Positions 25,731 to 33,230 of a DNA stretch of 62,595 nt are shown here, piece after piece. The stretch spans positions 1 to 62,595 of IMG/VR virus record IMGVR_UViG_3300027823_000007. One strand, written 5' to 3'. Both the position numbers and the translations under genes were made by a program. The notes under the pieces were generated by a model that worked only from the letters and a program-made list of their open reading frames with translations, ran no database searches and was not told where the DNA came from. Origin of the DNA: a virus. The first letter of the stretch is position 1. Every line of letters begins with the position of its first letter.

Positions 25731-26207
25731 ATGCTAAAAGTTGCGTTTGTTGATGTTGACGGGGTAATACTGGTTAACGGTGAGGTCAAGACAATTGACT
25801 TGCCAGAATTTACCAGGAATTATGATACTGATATGGTAGTCGGGACTGACTTTACAAAACCAGAGGCGCGATCAATTCAGGCAGCAGAATTAACTATGTC
25901 ACTCAAGGATCATAGAAAAAATCCTGCTTTTTTAAGGTTTGTGGAAAATGCCTTTAATACAAAGTTGATAGTAACTTTGATGGTACTAAATGTAGACATG
26001 ACATCACCTACTGTCGCGATTAGCGATGGTGAGTTTTTCTCAGGTTATGTTAGCCGACCGGGGCGCTCTGTGAGTCCAGATAAAGCTGATGACGGTAGCG
26101 TCAAATTACAAGTCTCCGACTCATGGCGAACAGAGAACGGCGTAGTGGTTTGGAGACTTCCTACAGGTTCCTCCGACACGATCGGAGTTGAATTGGTACA
26201 CGGTTAA
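25731..26207 (+). CDS. Tail tube protein
   Basis: 158 residues. It is the inner tube subunit. LPEFTRNYDTDMVVGTDF...SIQAAELTMSLKDHRKNPAFLRF and the ISDGEFFSGYVSRPG segment resemble phage tube proteins. It begins 4 bases after the sheath stop. A perfect hairpin terminator lies about 30 bases after the stop. Confidence 0.75.
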   Translation: MLKVAFVDVDGVILVNGEVKTIDLPEFTRNYDTDMVVGTDFTKPEARSIQAAELTMSLKDHRKNPAFLRFVENAFNTKLIVTLMVLNVDMTSPTVAISDGEFFSGYVSRPGRSVSPDKADDGSVKLQVSDSWRTENGVVVWRLPTGSSDTIGVELVHG

Positions 26208-26236
26208 TGATATTCCCAACAATGGGAATAACAGGA

Positions 26237-26263
26237 CAAAACCCGATCGCGCGATCGGGTTTT
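26237..26263. terminator. Bidirectional terminator after tail tube
   Basis: AAAACCCGATCGC directly abuts its complement, giving a near-perfect 13-bp palindrome with A/T runs on both sides. It can end the tube gene and the convergent gene ending at 26274. Confidence 0.75.
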
Positions 26264-26273
26264 AAATTGCCTT

Positions 26274-26660
26274 TTACCCTTCGCTGATGGCAGCCTCAGA
26301 CGCAGACGCGATCGCGATCGCTAGTATCAAAGCGCTAAGCAAATTGTCAAGCTCATCCCCGACCTTTATGGTATGAAACCGAGACTCTAACTTGTCAATT
26401 GCAGTCTGTACTTTTGGTGTTACACTTCCTTCTGAGAATAGAGAATATACCACTTCAGCCCTATCTGTCGGAGTAAATGGTTTATTAGGATTAGCGACAG
26501 CCGCTGCGATAAAATTGTCAGGATCAATCAGACAATCCTCAACCCAAAGGCCAAACACATTGACAAACCGAGAAATACGGGAGATCGAGCCGTTGCCTTT
26601 CTCAAAGTCGGCAATCGCTTTAGTTAACTCAGGGCTTTTGTAATCGGTTAAACTGATCAT
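26274..26660 (-). CDS. Hypothetical protein (minus-strand cargo)
   Basis: 128 residues from the ATG at 26660. A helical protein with ELTKAIADFEKGNGSISRISRFVNVFG near the N-terminus and an Ala/Ser-rich hydrophobic C-terminus (NLLSALILAIAIASASEAAI) that might be a membrane helix. No family is recognised. It shares a divergent promoter region with the gene at 26732. Confidence 0.5.
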   Translation of the reverse strand: MISLTDYKSPELTKAIADFEKGNGSISRISRFVNVFGLWVEDCLIDPDNFIAAAVANPNKPFTPTDRAEVVYSLFSEGSVTPKVQTAIDKLESRFHTIKVGDELDNLLSALILAIAIASASEAAISEG

Positions 26661-26681
26661 AACTCTCCGATTGTTCTTTGT

Positions 26682-26704
26682 TACTATAGTATAGTATAAC
26701 ATAG
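26682..26704. promoter_or_regulatory. Divergent promoter region
   Basis: ACTATAGTATAGTATAACATAGG gives -10-like hexamers on both strands (TATAGT and TATAAC), between the minus-strand gene starting at 26660 and the plus-strand gene at 26732. Confidence 0.5.
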
Positions 26705-26731
26705 GAACAACACAATCGGAGAAAAAAATAA

Positions 26732-27061
26732 ATGACTTTTAAAGGATCGGACATCGTGTATCCACCGTTACCCTGCATTACCAGGACTTGCCTACTCTGT
26801 GGATTTATGTTTTCCAACAACGATAGTAGGACGGATTACTGGCACTGGTGCGATGAATGTTTTATCAATGCACCTTTAAATGTACGCCACAAGGCTTGCA
26901 CGGCTGAAGAATTGGCAGCTAGTCAAGCGCGGCAAAAGAAAACACGGGAATCTCTTAAACAGCGGGCGATCAACAAAAAAAACCGAGTAGGGAAAACTAC
27001 GACGGCTAAAGTCAAAAAAGAAGACAATGATCAAGATGTGCACCTAATCTACAATCAATAG
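26732..27061 (+). CDS. Small zinc-ribbon-like protein
   Basis: 109 residues. CLLCGF and CDEC, separated by about 18 residues, look like a treble clef or zinc ribbon. The C-terminal half is strongly basic (RQKKTRESLKQRAINKKNRVGKTTTAKVKK), so nucleic acid binding is likely. It stands between tube and chaperone genes with its own promoter, so it is probably cargo. Confidence 0.6.
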   Translation: MTFKGSDIVYPPLPCITRTCLLCGFMFSNNDSRTDYWHWCDECFINAPLNVRHKACTAEELAASQARQKKTRESLKQRAINKKNRVGKTTTAKVKKEDNDQDVHLIYNQ

Positions 27062-27088
27062 GCTAAGATTGCAGAGAACCTTAGCCTA
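27060..27088 (+). terminator. Hairpin between zinc-ribbon gene and tail chaperone
   Basis: AGGCTAAG...CTTAGCCT (8-bp arms, 13-base loop) begins at the stop of the previous gene and ends 7 bases before ATG 27095. The only ribosome-site-like bases (GAGA) are in its loop. It has no T-run, so it may be a translational hairpin and not a terminator. Confidence 0.5.
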
Positions 27089-27094
27089 TTGAAT

Positions 27095-27721
27095 ATGTCA
27101 CTAGCTAGCCTAAAACTCCCAAAGGGTGCATTAATTCTCAACTACAATAAACCGGGCCAACATTATTTTGATTACGAATTAGCGCCACGAGATGTATTGT
27201 CAAAACTTGCATTCTTAGGCGCTGTTTCAACTGTTGAAATAGACGGTAAGACCTTGCCCACAACGGCAGAAAATTTACAACGCGCGGGGATAGGCCGTAA
27301 ATCATTAGGTGACGGGGTAGAGATGACTGGGTTAATGGGATGTGTGCTACTCTGTGAGGGCGATCGGTTTAAAATACTAGACAACTCATTAGACGTTGTA
27401 AATTCTAGGCACTTCACTTTTGACAAAACAGAAATCACTTTTGACAACAGTGATAACGATATTTTTCAGAATACTTTATGGTCTAAGAACGTAGAAGAGT
27501 CCGGGCGCTTGTTGGCTCACGTCAAAGATATTACCAGTTATTGTAAGATTAACGGACAGCCTGTCTTAACCCAACATTTTGATCTACCAGTTACCGAGGG
27601 CGGGATAGGCTGGCTATTGGCTGCAATTTTGCTTAAGGTAAGCATTAACCAGGGAAAGTTCGAGTTATCGATCCCAGAACCGTTATCATCCTCTCAAAAT
27701 GGTGCGGATACGATTTCTTAG
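27095..27721 (+). CDS. Tail assembly chaperone (gpG-like), zero-frame product
   Basis: 208 residues from ATG 27095 (TTG 27089 is possible). It lies directly before the tape measure gene, as tail chaperones do. The in-frame heptamer G GGA AAG at 27652-27658 is the same slippery sequence as phage lambda G-T. The -1 frame is then open to 27825. The zero-frame product ends in a flexible tail (LSSSQNGADTIS). Chaperones of this type coat the tape measure before tube assembly. Confidence 0.75.
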   Translation: MSLASLKLPKGALILNYNKPGQHYFDYELAPRDVLSKLAFLGAVSTVEIDGKTLPTTAENLQRAGIGRKSLGDGVEMTGLMGCVLLCEGDRFKILDNSLDVVNSRHFTFDKTEITFDNSDNDIFQNTLWSKNVEESGRLLAHVKDITSYCKINGQPVLTQHFDLPVTEGGIGWLLAAILLKVSINQGKFELSIPEPLSSSQNGADTIS

Positions 27722-27825
27722 CGCAAATAGCACCGTTACCCCAAAAGGCTCAAGAGATATTTATACTTGAAGCGATCGCACTAATGGAAGAGGAAGCAAC
27801 CGAGATAAGACGACGGCAAAAATAA
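27652..27825 (+). CDS. Tail chaperone -1 frame extension (gpT-like)
   Basis: After slippage at GGGAAAG the -1 frame codes 55 residues ending ...LAQIAPLPQKAQEIF and EEEATEIRRRQK, then stops at 27823-27825, 22 bases before the tape measure start. The -1 frame has a stop just upstream of the slip site, at about 27645, so it is read only by frameshifting. The fusion would be about 243 residues. Without it, the bases between 27721 and 27848 would be unexplained. Confidence 0.7.
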   Translation, partial: GKVRVIDPRTVIILSKWCGYDFLAQIAPLPQKAQEIFILEAIALMEEEATEIRRRQK

Positions 27826-27847
27826 TTCCCAACATTGGGATTAATTA

Positions 27848-29455
27848 ATGGGCGTGATAAAGTTAGGAGTACAGGCGGATCTAACCGATAACGTAACACC
27901 CGGTTTACAGAAATTAGCAAGTTCTGGCGCTGATGAATTAAAGCGTATTAGCGATGCTCAAAGAGCGATGAATGAGGTCGTAGGAGGTGCACAGACCTAC
28001 ATTACAGCGCCGTTAGTCGCGCTTGGTGCTGTGGCGTTTGATGCCTCAACAAAATTCGAGACAAGCATCACAAGTATCAATAAAATTCTCGATTTGACCC
28101 CCGACAAACTGGCAGCAATGAAAGGGGAAATATTAGACTTATCTAATACTTTAAAAGTAGTTGATCCGAATAAAATCGCCGCGCTTGCTGCTGCTGCTGC
28201 ACAATACGGGATAGCGTCTGATGAGGTTATAAAGTTCACAGAAACAGTCGGAAAGATGGCGTTTGCTTTTGATTTGCCAGCCGATGAAGCTGGGGAAAGC
28301 GCCGCGAAAATTAGAAATATTTTCAAACTTTCGGTCGATGAAATGAACGATTTAGGAGGAACGATAAACGAACTTTCTAATAATATGGCAGCAAGCGCTA
28401 AAGAGATAACTAAAGTGTTACCGCGTGTTTCCGGTCTGGCAGCACAAGCGGGATTAACCTATAGAGAAACTGCGGCGCTTTCTGGTGCTATTTTGTCACT
28501 GGGAATTGTACCCGCTAAAGCAGGCACGGCGATTAATTTTCTAGTTGGATCAATGAGTGCTGCAACTGTTGGATCTGCTAGATTTAAACGCGGGATCGCA
28601 ATGGTCGGTTATTCTGCTAGAGAGATGGAGGAAGACGTGAGATCGCGCGGATCTGCGGCTATTACGGATTTTCTAACTAAGATTAACTCACTAGACGCTG
28701 CTAAGCGATCGCGCGCTATTGCCTTAATAGGTGGTCGGGAATACTCAGACGATTTAGGGATGATGTCTAGTAATGTTGAATTGCTACAACGCGCTTTAAA
28801 TCTTGCAAATAATGAACAGGCAACAGCTACATCATTGCAGCGTGAATTTGACATCCAAACAAATACAACAGCATCAGAAGTCGCGCGGATGGGCGTTAGT
28901 ATGAATAAGCTTGCGATCGTGGTTGGTGATGCCTTGCTGCCACCAATTAACGCTTTGTTAGACAAGATGATCCCGCTAATTCAAAAAACAGCGGATTGGG
29001 CTAAAGAAAACCCCAAAGTTGTTAAAAGTATTGTATACGTCGGAGCGGCGCTTGCTGCGATCGCCCCAACAGTCCTATTCTTTTCAGCTATAACTGGCAT
29101 TGTGACCGCTGCGGGCTTAGCTTTCTCTGTGTTTGGTGGCGGCGCTACAACAGCGCTTTTAGCCGTAGCTGCGGCGGGCGCGATCGCGGTGGCAACAATC
29201 CGACCTTTGAGAGAGGGCTTTATGAGTGCGATCGGCGTACTGCCATCTATGCCTACTGCTAAATCATCAACTTTATTCGGTTCCTCTGGCGGCGGCGGTA
29301 GCCAACAGCAAACCGTTACCTATTCCCCGACTGTGAATGTTAGCGGTACAGCATCCAAAGATGACATCATAGACACCCTCAGAGAGCGTCAGCGCGACTT
29401 TGAAGTGTTTATTAAGGAAACACTAAGCAAGTACGGTCGCACGTCCTATGGTTGA
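27848..29455 (+). CDS. Tail tape measure protein
   Basis: 535 residues. It sets tail length and is injected with the DNA. It has a TP901/PhageMin-tail-like domain (FETSITSINKILDL, LNAGLTYRETAALSGAIL-like LAAQAGLTYRETAALSGAILSLG) and two hydrophobic helices in the C-terminal third (SIVYVGAALAAIAPTVLFFSAITGIV and ALLAVAAAGAIAVATI). A Gly/Ser linker (SSGGGGS) precedes a short C-terminal domain. It is short for the family, implying a short tail. The GGGA arm of the palindrome (27836) is the only ribosome-site-like sequence. Confidence 0.85.
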   Translation: MGVIKLGVQADLTDNVTPGLQKLASSGADELKRISDAQRAMNEVVGGAQTYITAPLVALGAVAFDASTKFETSITSINKILDLTPDKLAAMKGEILDLSNTLKVVDPNKIAALAAAAAQYGIASDEVIKFTETVGKMAFAFDLPADEAGESAAKIRNIFKLSVDEMNDLGGTINELSNNMAASAKEITKVLPRVSGLAAQAGLTYRETAALSGAILSLGIVPAKAGTAINFLVGSMSAATVGSARFKRGIAMVGYSAREMEEDVRSRGSAAITDFLTKINSLDAAKRSRAIALIGGREYSDDLGMMSSNVELLQRALNLANNEQATATSLQREFDIQTNTTASEVARMGVSMNKLAIVVGDALLPPINALLDKMIPLIQKTADWAKENPKVVKSIVYVGAALAAIAPTVLFFSAITGIVTAAGLAFSVFGGGATTALLAVAAAGAIAVATIRPLREGFMSAIGVLPSMPTAKSSTLFGSSGGGGSQQQTVTYSPTVNVSGTASKDDIIDTLRERQRDFEVFIKETLSKYGRTSYG

Positions 29456-29483
29456 TTTTAAAGCCTTTATGGGAATCCCCATA

Positions 29484-29536
29484 ATGGTGCTACAATAGAA
29501 ATAACTTACCTTTGTTGATTTCTTCTTCAAAACACT
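29484..29536 (-). other. Orphan minus-strand leader, scar of a lost cargo gene
   Basis: AACTTACCTTTGTTGATTTCTTCTTCAAAACAC resembles, on the minus strand, the 5' leaders of the KilA-N gene at 31464 and the BRO gene at 39914 (TTACCTTGGTTGATTTATTSTTCAAAT). As in those, it is followed by an ACCCGCAAACTTTTAAAAG terminator. No gene follows it on the minus strand. Confidence 0.6.
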
Positions 29537-29577
29537 TAAAACCCGCAAACTTTTAAAAGAATTTGCGGGTTTTTTAT
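29537..29577. terminator. AACCCGCAAA-type terminator, copy 1
   Basis: AACCCGCAAA-(TTTTAAAAGA)-TTTGCGGGTT is followed by TTTTA. It ends the tape measure transcript. Close copies are at 31521, 32091 and 39967. Confidence 0.8.
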
Positions 29578-29662
29578 TCACGGTTAATCCCAGTATTGGG
29601 AATTAATCTTTAAGCACGATCGCGCTATCGGGATTTTCCGGTAATTTTGCCTTTGGGTATGG

Positions 29663-29673
29663 TATAATATAAT
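29663..29673 (+). promoter_or_regulatory. Promoter of tnpB copy 1
   Basis: It reads GGTATAATATAATAAG with a TCCGGTAA box about 30 bases upstream, the standard promoter of this replicon and not an insertion-sequence promoter. The ribosome site AAGGGAGG is at 29685-29692. Confidence 0.75.
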
Positions 29674-29696
29674 AAGACAAACAAAAGGGAGGCAAG

Positions 29697-30884
29697 ATGA
29701 AAGGGCGGTATCAATTCCGATTCTATCCGACAATCGAACAAAAAATAAGCTTGGCTCAATTGTTTGGGTGTGTCCGGGTAGTCTGGAATGATGCACTAAG
29801 ACTATGCAAACAATCCGAAAAAAAGCCTAGCTCAGGCGACTTGCACAGAATTGTCACTACTCATGCAAAAAAGACAGTAGAAAGAGCTTGGCTAAGTGAA
29901 GTGTCAAGCGTAGCTTTGCAACAATCTGTCGCAGACTTAGAAACCGCATTTACAAACTTTTTTAATTCTCACAATGGGAAGAGAAAGGGCAAAAAAGCTG
30001 GCTACCCTAAGTTTAAGAAAAAAGCCAACAGTCAGTCAGCAAGATTGACCCGTAACGCTTTTACGATGCGAGGCAATGAAGTCTATCTAGCAAAAATAGG
30101 GGATGTTTCCCCAGTTTGGTCAAGAAAATTACCATCAAAACCTAGCTCTGTCACAATAATTAAAGACTGTGCAAATAGGTATTTTTTGAGCTTTGTTGTA
30201 GAAGTTTCCCCTATTCACGTTGAGCCAAAAAATCAAAGTGTTGGTGTTGATTTAGGTATCAAAACCTTCGCTGTAATGAGTGATGGCACAACCGCCCAAA
30301 GTCCAAACTACAAAGTGCTAGATCGTAAAATTCGCAGGTTACAGCGCAAGTTATCCCGTCAAGTCCAAACCTCAAAACGTAGGAATAAAACCAGGTTAAA
30401 AATAGCTAAACTGCATAATCAGATTGCTGATACTAGAAAAGATTTCCTGCACAAACTTTCGACTAAATTGGTGAGTGAAAACCAAACCATCATTTTAGAA
30501 GATTTAAACGTAGCCGGAATGGTAAAAAATAGAAGCCTGTCAAGAGCAATTAGTCAGCAAGGCTGGGGAGAATTTAGGACACTCTGCGAGGGTAAATCAG
30601 AGAAGTACGGCAGAGATTTTAAAGTAATTAATCGCTGGGAGCCGACCTCTCAAACTTGCTCAGACTGCGGTTTTCGGTGGGGTAAAATAAGCCTATCTGT
30701 TCGATCAATTCAATGCTTAAACTGTGGGAGTCAGCACGATCGCGACTTAAACGCAGCAAAAAATATACAACAAGTCGGGATGGGGCATCGCCACGACTCT
30801 AAACGAGCACAGAGCTTGAGTAAAACTACCTCGGTAGTATCGGGTGATGAAGTGCTAAGCCTAAATTCGTCTATTTTCGATTAG
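29697..30884 (+). CDS. tnpB: TnpB nuclease (IS200/IS605 OrfB), copy 1
   Basis: 395 residues. An RNA-guided DNA nuclease of the IS200/IS605 family, here without tnpA. The RuvC residues appear intact: VGVDLGIKTF (D185), IILEDLNV (E268) and HDRDLNAAKNI (near 348-350). The zinc finger is CSDC...CLNC (321-343). The guide RNA would come from the 3' end and the right-end hairpin (30899-30919). Twenty-two of 395 residues differ from copy 2 at 46005. Nucleotide similarity to copy 2 starts exactly at the ATG; the sequences upstream are unrelated. The gene is placed between tape measure and cargo genes under a replicon-type promoter. Confidence 0.95.
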   Translation: MKGRYQFRFYPTIEQKISLAQLFGCVRVVWNDALRLCKQSEKKPSSGDLHRIVTTHAKKTVERAWLSEVSSVALQQSVADLETAFTNFFNSHNGKRKGKKAGYPKFKKKANSQSARLTRNAFTMRGNEVYLAKIGDVSPVWSRKLPSKPSSVTIIKDCANRYFLSFVVEVSPIHVEPKNQSVGVDLGIKTFAVMSDGTTAQSPNYKVLDRKIRRLQRKLSRQVQTSKRRNKTRLKIAKLHNQIADTRKDFLHKLSTKLVSENQTIILEDLNVAGMVKNRSLSRAISQQGWGEFRTLCEGKSEKYGRDFKVINRWEPTSQTCSDCGFRWGKISLSVRSIQCLNCGSQHDRDLNAAKNIQQVGMGHRHDSKRAQSLSKTTSVVSGDEVLSLNSSIFD

Positions 30885-30929
30885 TTCGAGTTTAGAATCC
30901 CCACGCCTTTAGGCTGGGGTGTATGTCAA
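30885..30929 (+). mobile_element. Right end of tnpB copy 1 (guide RNA 3' part)
   Basis: The hairpin CCCCAcGCC-TTTA-GGCTGGGG is followed by TGTATGTCAA, the same as in copy 2 apart from wobble changes. The bases after it (CGACATCTTCCTCTAAATCT) would be the guide. No matching left end is visible upstream of the ATG. Confidence 0.75.
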
Positions 30930-31464
30930 CGACATCTTCCTCTAAATCTTCAATCTGAGAGGCTTGTAATTCGTTTTGCACTCTTAGCCGTTCTTTCTCT
31001 TCCTCACCCTCCACAAGCGCTTTTAAGGCTTCTAAATAGGTCGCTGGCAGTTGATGGTCGGTAGGCGCGATCGAGACAGTCCCGGTCGTCATCAGGGTTT
31101 TAATTTGCTGAGATACCCAAACTCGGAATTTGACATTGCACCACGCCGCGAAGTCGATCGCTACTTCCTCAATTGCCCACGTCCCCCGCTCATCCGCTGG
31201 GATACCCTGTCCGCCTACCTTTGAGTCAATTACGGGGATTCCCGTAATTGATGTTCGGATCAATTGACCTGCTACCGGAAAATCGGTAGCAGCCTCTAAT
31301 CCACTCACTGTAAGGATTTCAAGTTTCCGTGAACGATCCGAGATTGTTTGCTGTGGCACCTCAATCCATCGGCTATAGCTCGACTGTGTGCAATACGCAG
31401 CGCCATTAGGAGCGATGATGACTTCTAATCCCGATTCGGTCTTTGAGTATGTTAGACTAGACAT
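30892..31464 (-). CDS. KilA-N/antirepressor-like protein with altered C-terminus
   Basis: 190 residues from the ATG at 31464, chosen for its ribosome-site-bearing leader. The centre GTWAIEEVAIDFAAWCNVKFRVWVSQQI is the KilA-N-type core found in phage DNA-binding proteins, and is almost identical to that of the gene at 49817-50512. The C-terminal part is a coiled coil (LEALKALVEGEEEKERLR). The last nine residues, HPSLKAWGF, are coded by the right end of tnpB copy 1, so the mobile element has replaced the original end. A palindrome (TCAATTACGGGG...) lies inside the gene near 31229. Confidence 0.7.
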   Translation of the reverse strand: MSSLTYSKTESGLEVIIAPNGAAYCTQSSYSRWIEVPQQTISDRSRKLEILTVSGLEAATDFPVAGQLIRTSITGIPVIDSKVGGQGIPADERGTWAIEEVAIDFAAWCNVKFRVWVSQQIKTLMTTGTVSIAPTDHQLPATYLEALKALVEGEEEKERLRVQNELQASQIEDLEEDVVDIHPSLKAWGF

Positions 31465-31511
31465 AGCTTGCCTTACCTTGGTTGATTTATTGTTCAAATA
31501 CATCCTACCAT

Positions 31512-31517
31512 AGTATA
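31512..31517 (-). promoter_or_regulatory. -10 box of the KilA-N-like gene
   Basis: TATACT on the minus strand, in CGTTATACTATGGTAGG, about 48 bases before the start. The terminator hairpin of the preceding cargo gene begins right upstream. Confidence 0.6.
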
Positions 31518-31520
31518 ACG

Positions 31521-31560
31521 AAAAACCCGCAAACTTTTAAAAGGTTGCGGGTTTTTTATT
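31521..31560. terminator. AACCCGCAAA-type terminator, copy 2
   Basis: AACCCGCAAACTTTTAAAAGGTTGCGGGTT with T-runs on both strands. It ends the minus-strand gene 31587-32039. Confidence 0.75.
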
Positions 31561-31586
31561 GGGCTCGATCGGGATTAATCCTAATA

Positions 31587-32039
31587 TTAGGAATTGATTA
31601 TCAACTTTCCGTAAGTAGTCCGGAAATCATCGATCAATGAAGTGTCAGAAAGTTGATGAGGAATACTCTTGAGCATTTCATGTCCGCTAAAGGTTTCCCC
31701 ATCAAAATTGAAAACTGGGATATTGCGACAATCGGCAAAAGCTATTTCTTCATTTGTTGAGTCCCCTTTGTACATAGTATGGTCGGAAACTACCACTATC
31801 GCGTCAGACTGCAATATTTTATGATAATGTAGCTGCTTTACTTGGGCATAATCCCGACCTTCATTGTCTCTGTCTTTATGGTAACTATGACCCCAACTGC
31901 CACACATTAAAACTATCCAGTTCTTAAAAGTTAGCAGCCTGTTACATTCCATAGACTCCTTAAAGAATTTTGTAGACCCGCATAAAGTAATAATGCCGGA
32001 ACCTTCTTGGATGAATTTGTTTGCTGATACTATATTCAT
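31587..32039 (-). CDS. Nucleoside 2-deoxyribosyltransferase-like protein
   Basis: 150 residues. ITLCGSTKFFKESME at the N-terminus, LQSDAIVVVSDHTMYKGDSTNEEIAFADCRNIPVF in the middle, and a Rossmann-like alternation fit the deoxyribosyltransferase/SLOG superfamily, which cleaves or senses nucleotides. Phages use such enzymes in nucleotide salvage or anti-defence. The catalytic Glu could be that in TNEEIAFA. It has its own promoter (minus-strand TATAAT at 32073-32078) and terminator. Confidence 0.65.
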   Translation of the reverse strand: MNIVSANKFIQEGSGIITLCGSTKFFKESMECNRLLTFKNWIVLMCGSWGHSYHKDRDNEGRDYAQVKQLHYHKILQSDAIVVVSDHTMYKGDSTNEEIAFADCRNIPVFNFDGETFSGHEMLKSIPHQLSDTSLIDDFRTTYGKLIINS

Positions 32040-32072
32040 TTGTGTCCTAACCTGCTTGTTGCTTGCTACTAC

Positions 32073-32078
32073 ATTATA
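32073..32078 (-). promoter_or_regulatory. -10 box of the deoxyribosyltransferase-like gene
   Basis: TATAAT on the minus strand, in ACTATGGTATAATGTAG, 34 bases before the start codon. Confidence 0.65.
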
Positions 32079-32090
32079 CCATAGTATTAT

Positions 32091-32132
32091 TAAAAACCCG
32101 CAAACTTTTTAAAAGAATTTGCGGGTTTGTTA
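32091..32132. terminator. AACCCGCAAA-type terminator, copy 3
   Basis: AACCCGCAAACTTTTTAAAAGAATTTGCGGGTT, as at 29537 and 39967. It ends the minus-strand gene at 32188. Confidence 0.75.
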
Positions 32133-32187
32133 TTGGGCACGATCGACTGTGGATAATGTTATCCACGGTTAATCCCAGTATTGGGAA

Positions 32188-32424
32188 TTACAGCAAATCA
32201 TCTAAATCATCTAAAAAATCCGGATCAATGTCATAATCGCTAGCACTCACAACTGCGATCGATACCCCATTACCAGACGACGATCGCGGGGATGAATTGG
32301 GCTTCGCACCCCCATTTGTGATTGTACCCGCGATCGTATGAGCAACAATCCCATCGGCATTTTCGACCCCAATTTTTGCGTTAGATTGATCGACTGTGAC
32401 GTTTCTCTTATTCCAGAATCCCAT
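32188..32424 (-). CDS. Small protein with acidic C-terminus
   Basis: 78 residues. The N-terminal MGFWNKRNVTVDQSNAKIGVENADG is followed by a Ser/Pro linker and the acidic end DYDIDPDFLDDLDDLL. The acidic end resembles DNA-mimic or partner-binding tails. No family is recognised. Confidence 0.45.
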   Translation of the reverse strand: MGFWNKRNVTVDQSNAKIGVENADGIVAHTIAGTITNGGAKPNSSPRSSSGNGVSIAVVSASDYDIDPDFLDDLDDLL

Positions 32425-32504
32425 TGTAGTTTCCTCTGCTTTTGTTGTCTGTTTGCTTAAAGATTAATCCCAGTATTGGGAATTGATGACTTGCGCGTTT
32501 GTGG

Positions 32505-32801
32505 CTAGGCTTTCCGACTTTGCGGTTGCCTGCGATCGCAGCGGAATTGATATCGGCAAGGGCGATCGGTTGTAGCGGTTGTTGTAGGGGGATAGACATA
32601 AACCGTCTCATTAGCTGGGATTGTACGCTTAACCGTGTTATTCCATTGGTTAGTATCCCATGTGATATACACTTCTGATGGTATTGCCTCATCGCCTACT
32701 GAGTGAACCCTGCGAACTAGCGCATCCCCTCTGTTGTCACCTATTAAAATGCGATCGCCCGGTTCGACTTGATGACCTTTCTTTTTTATTAAATCAAGCA
32801 T
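32505..32801 (-). CDS. Small beta-barrel-like protein, paralogue C
   Basis: 98 residues. VEPGDRILIGDNRGDALVRRV...ETVYVYPP matches the pattern of the two small proteins at 16164 and 16462. The last 25 residues (TTDRPCRYQFRCDRR) run into a segment that is repeated downstream of the next gene and may not be native. The function is unknown. Confidence 0.55.
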   Translation of the reverse strand: MLDLIKKKGHQVEPGDRILIGDNRGDALVRRVHSVGDEAIPSEVYITWDTNQWNNTVKRTIPANETVYVYPPTTTATTDRPCRYQFRCDRRQPQSRKA

Positions 32802-32856
32802 AGTGTTTATGGCTCCATTGAGTATCTGCTTCTTTCCTGTGTCTTGTGCTTTGTGT

Positions 32857-33219
32857 CTAGGCTTTGTGTCTAGGTTTGCCGACTTTGCGTTTGCCTGCGA
32901 TCGCAGCGTACACTGTGACTCCGATCGCCATTACCCGAATGCCAAAATTCATAAATGGTCTGCGAGTTTTGATATCAGTCCACAACCATTGACCTATAAA
33001 ACCTTTATGCACCCAGTCGTGGGCATTGCGACTAAGGGGTACACAATCTCGGAGATATTTCTCGCTCTCCAGATGTCTATACGTCAAGTGATGGGCATCG
33101 GTAGACGCTAGCCAAGGCAATAAAACACAGCGACCTCCTGTCATTGTTCTAAAATGAGAGGCTTTTTTTCGCCATTGGGGCGATCGGATATAAAATGAAT
33201 ACTTAGGGCTAAATCCCAT
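32857..33219 (-). CDS. HNH nuclease-like protein
   Basis: 120 residues. It contains YIRSPQWRKKA, then STDAHHLTYRHLESEKYLRDCVPLSRNAHDWVH, which follows the DAHH...L..E...D..PL...H..VH pattern of short HNH enzymes, although the usual zinc cysteines are mostly missing. The C-terminus ends in GKRKVGKPRHKA, whose DNA (near 32870-32910) repeats that near 32495-32540. Confidence 0.6.
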   Translation of the reverse strand: MGFSPKYSFYIRSPQWRKKASHFRTMTGGRCVLLPWLASTDAHHLTYRHLESEKYLRDCVPLSRNAHDWVHKGFIGQWLWTDIKTRRPFMNFGIRVMAIGVTVYAAIAGKRKVGKPRHKA

Positions 33220-33230
33220 TTCAGATACCT

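Noticed and set aside
32408-32692. Minus-strand frame of 94 residues overlapping 32505-32801
   Set aside because: The other frame matches the paralogous small protein family, so this one is a shadow.
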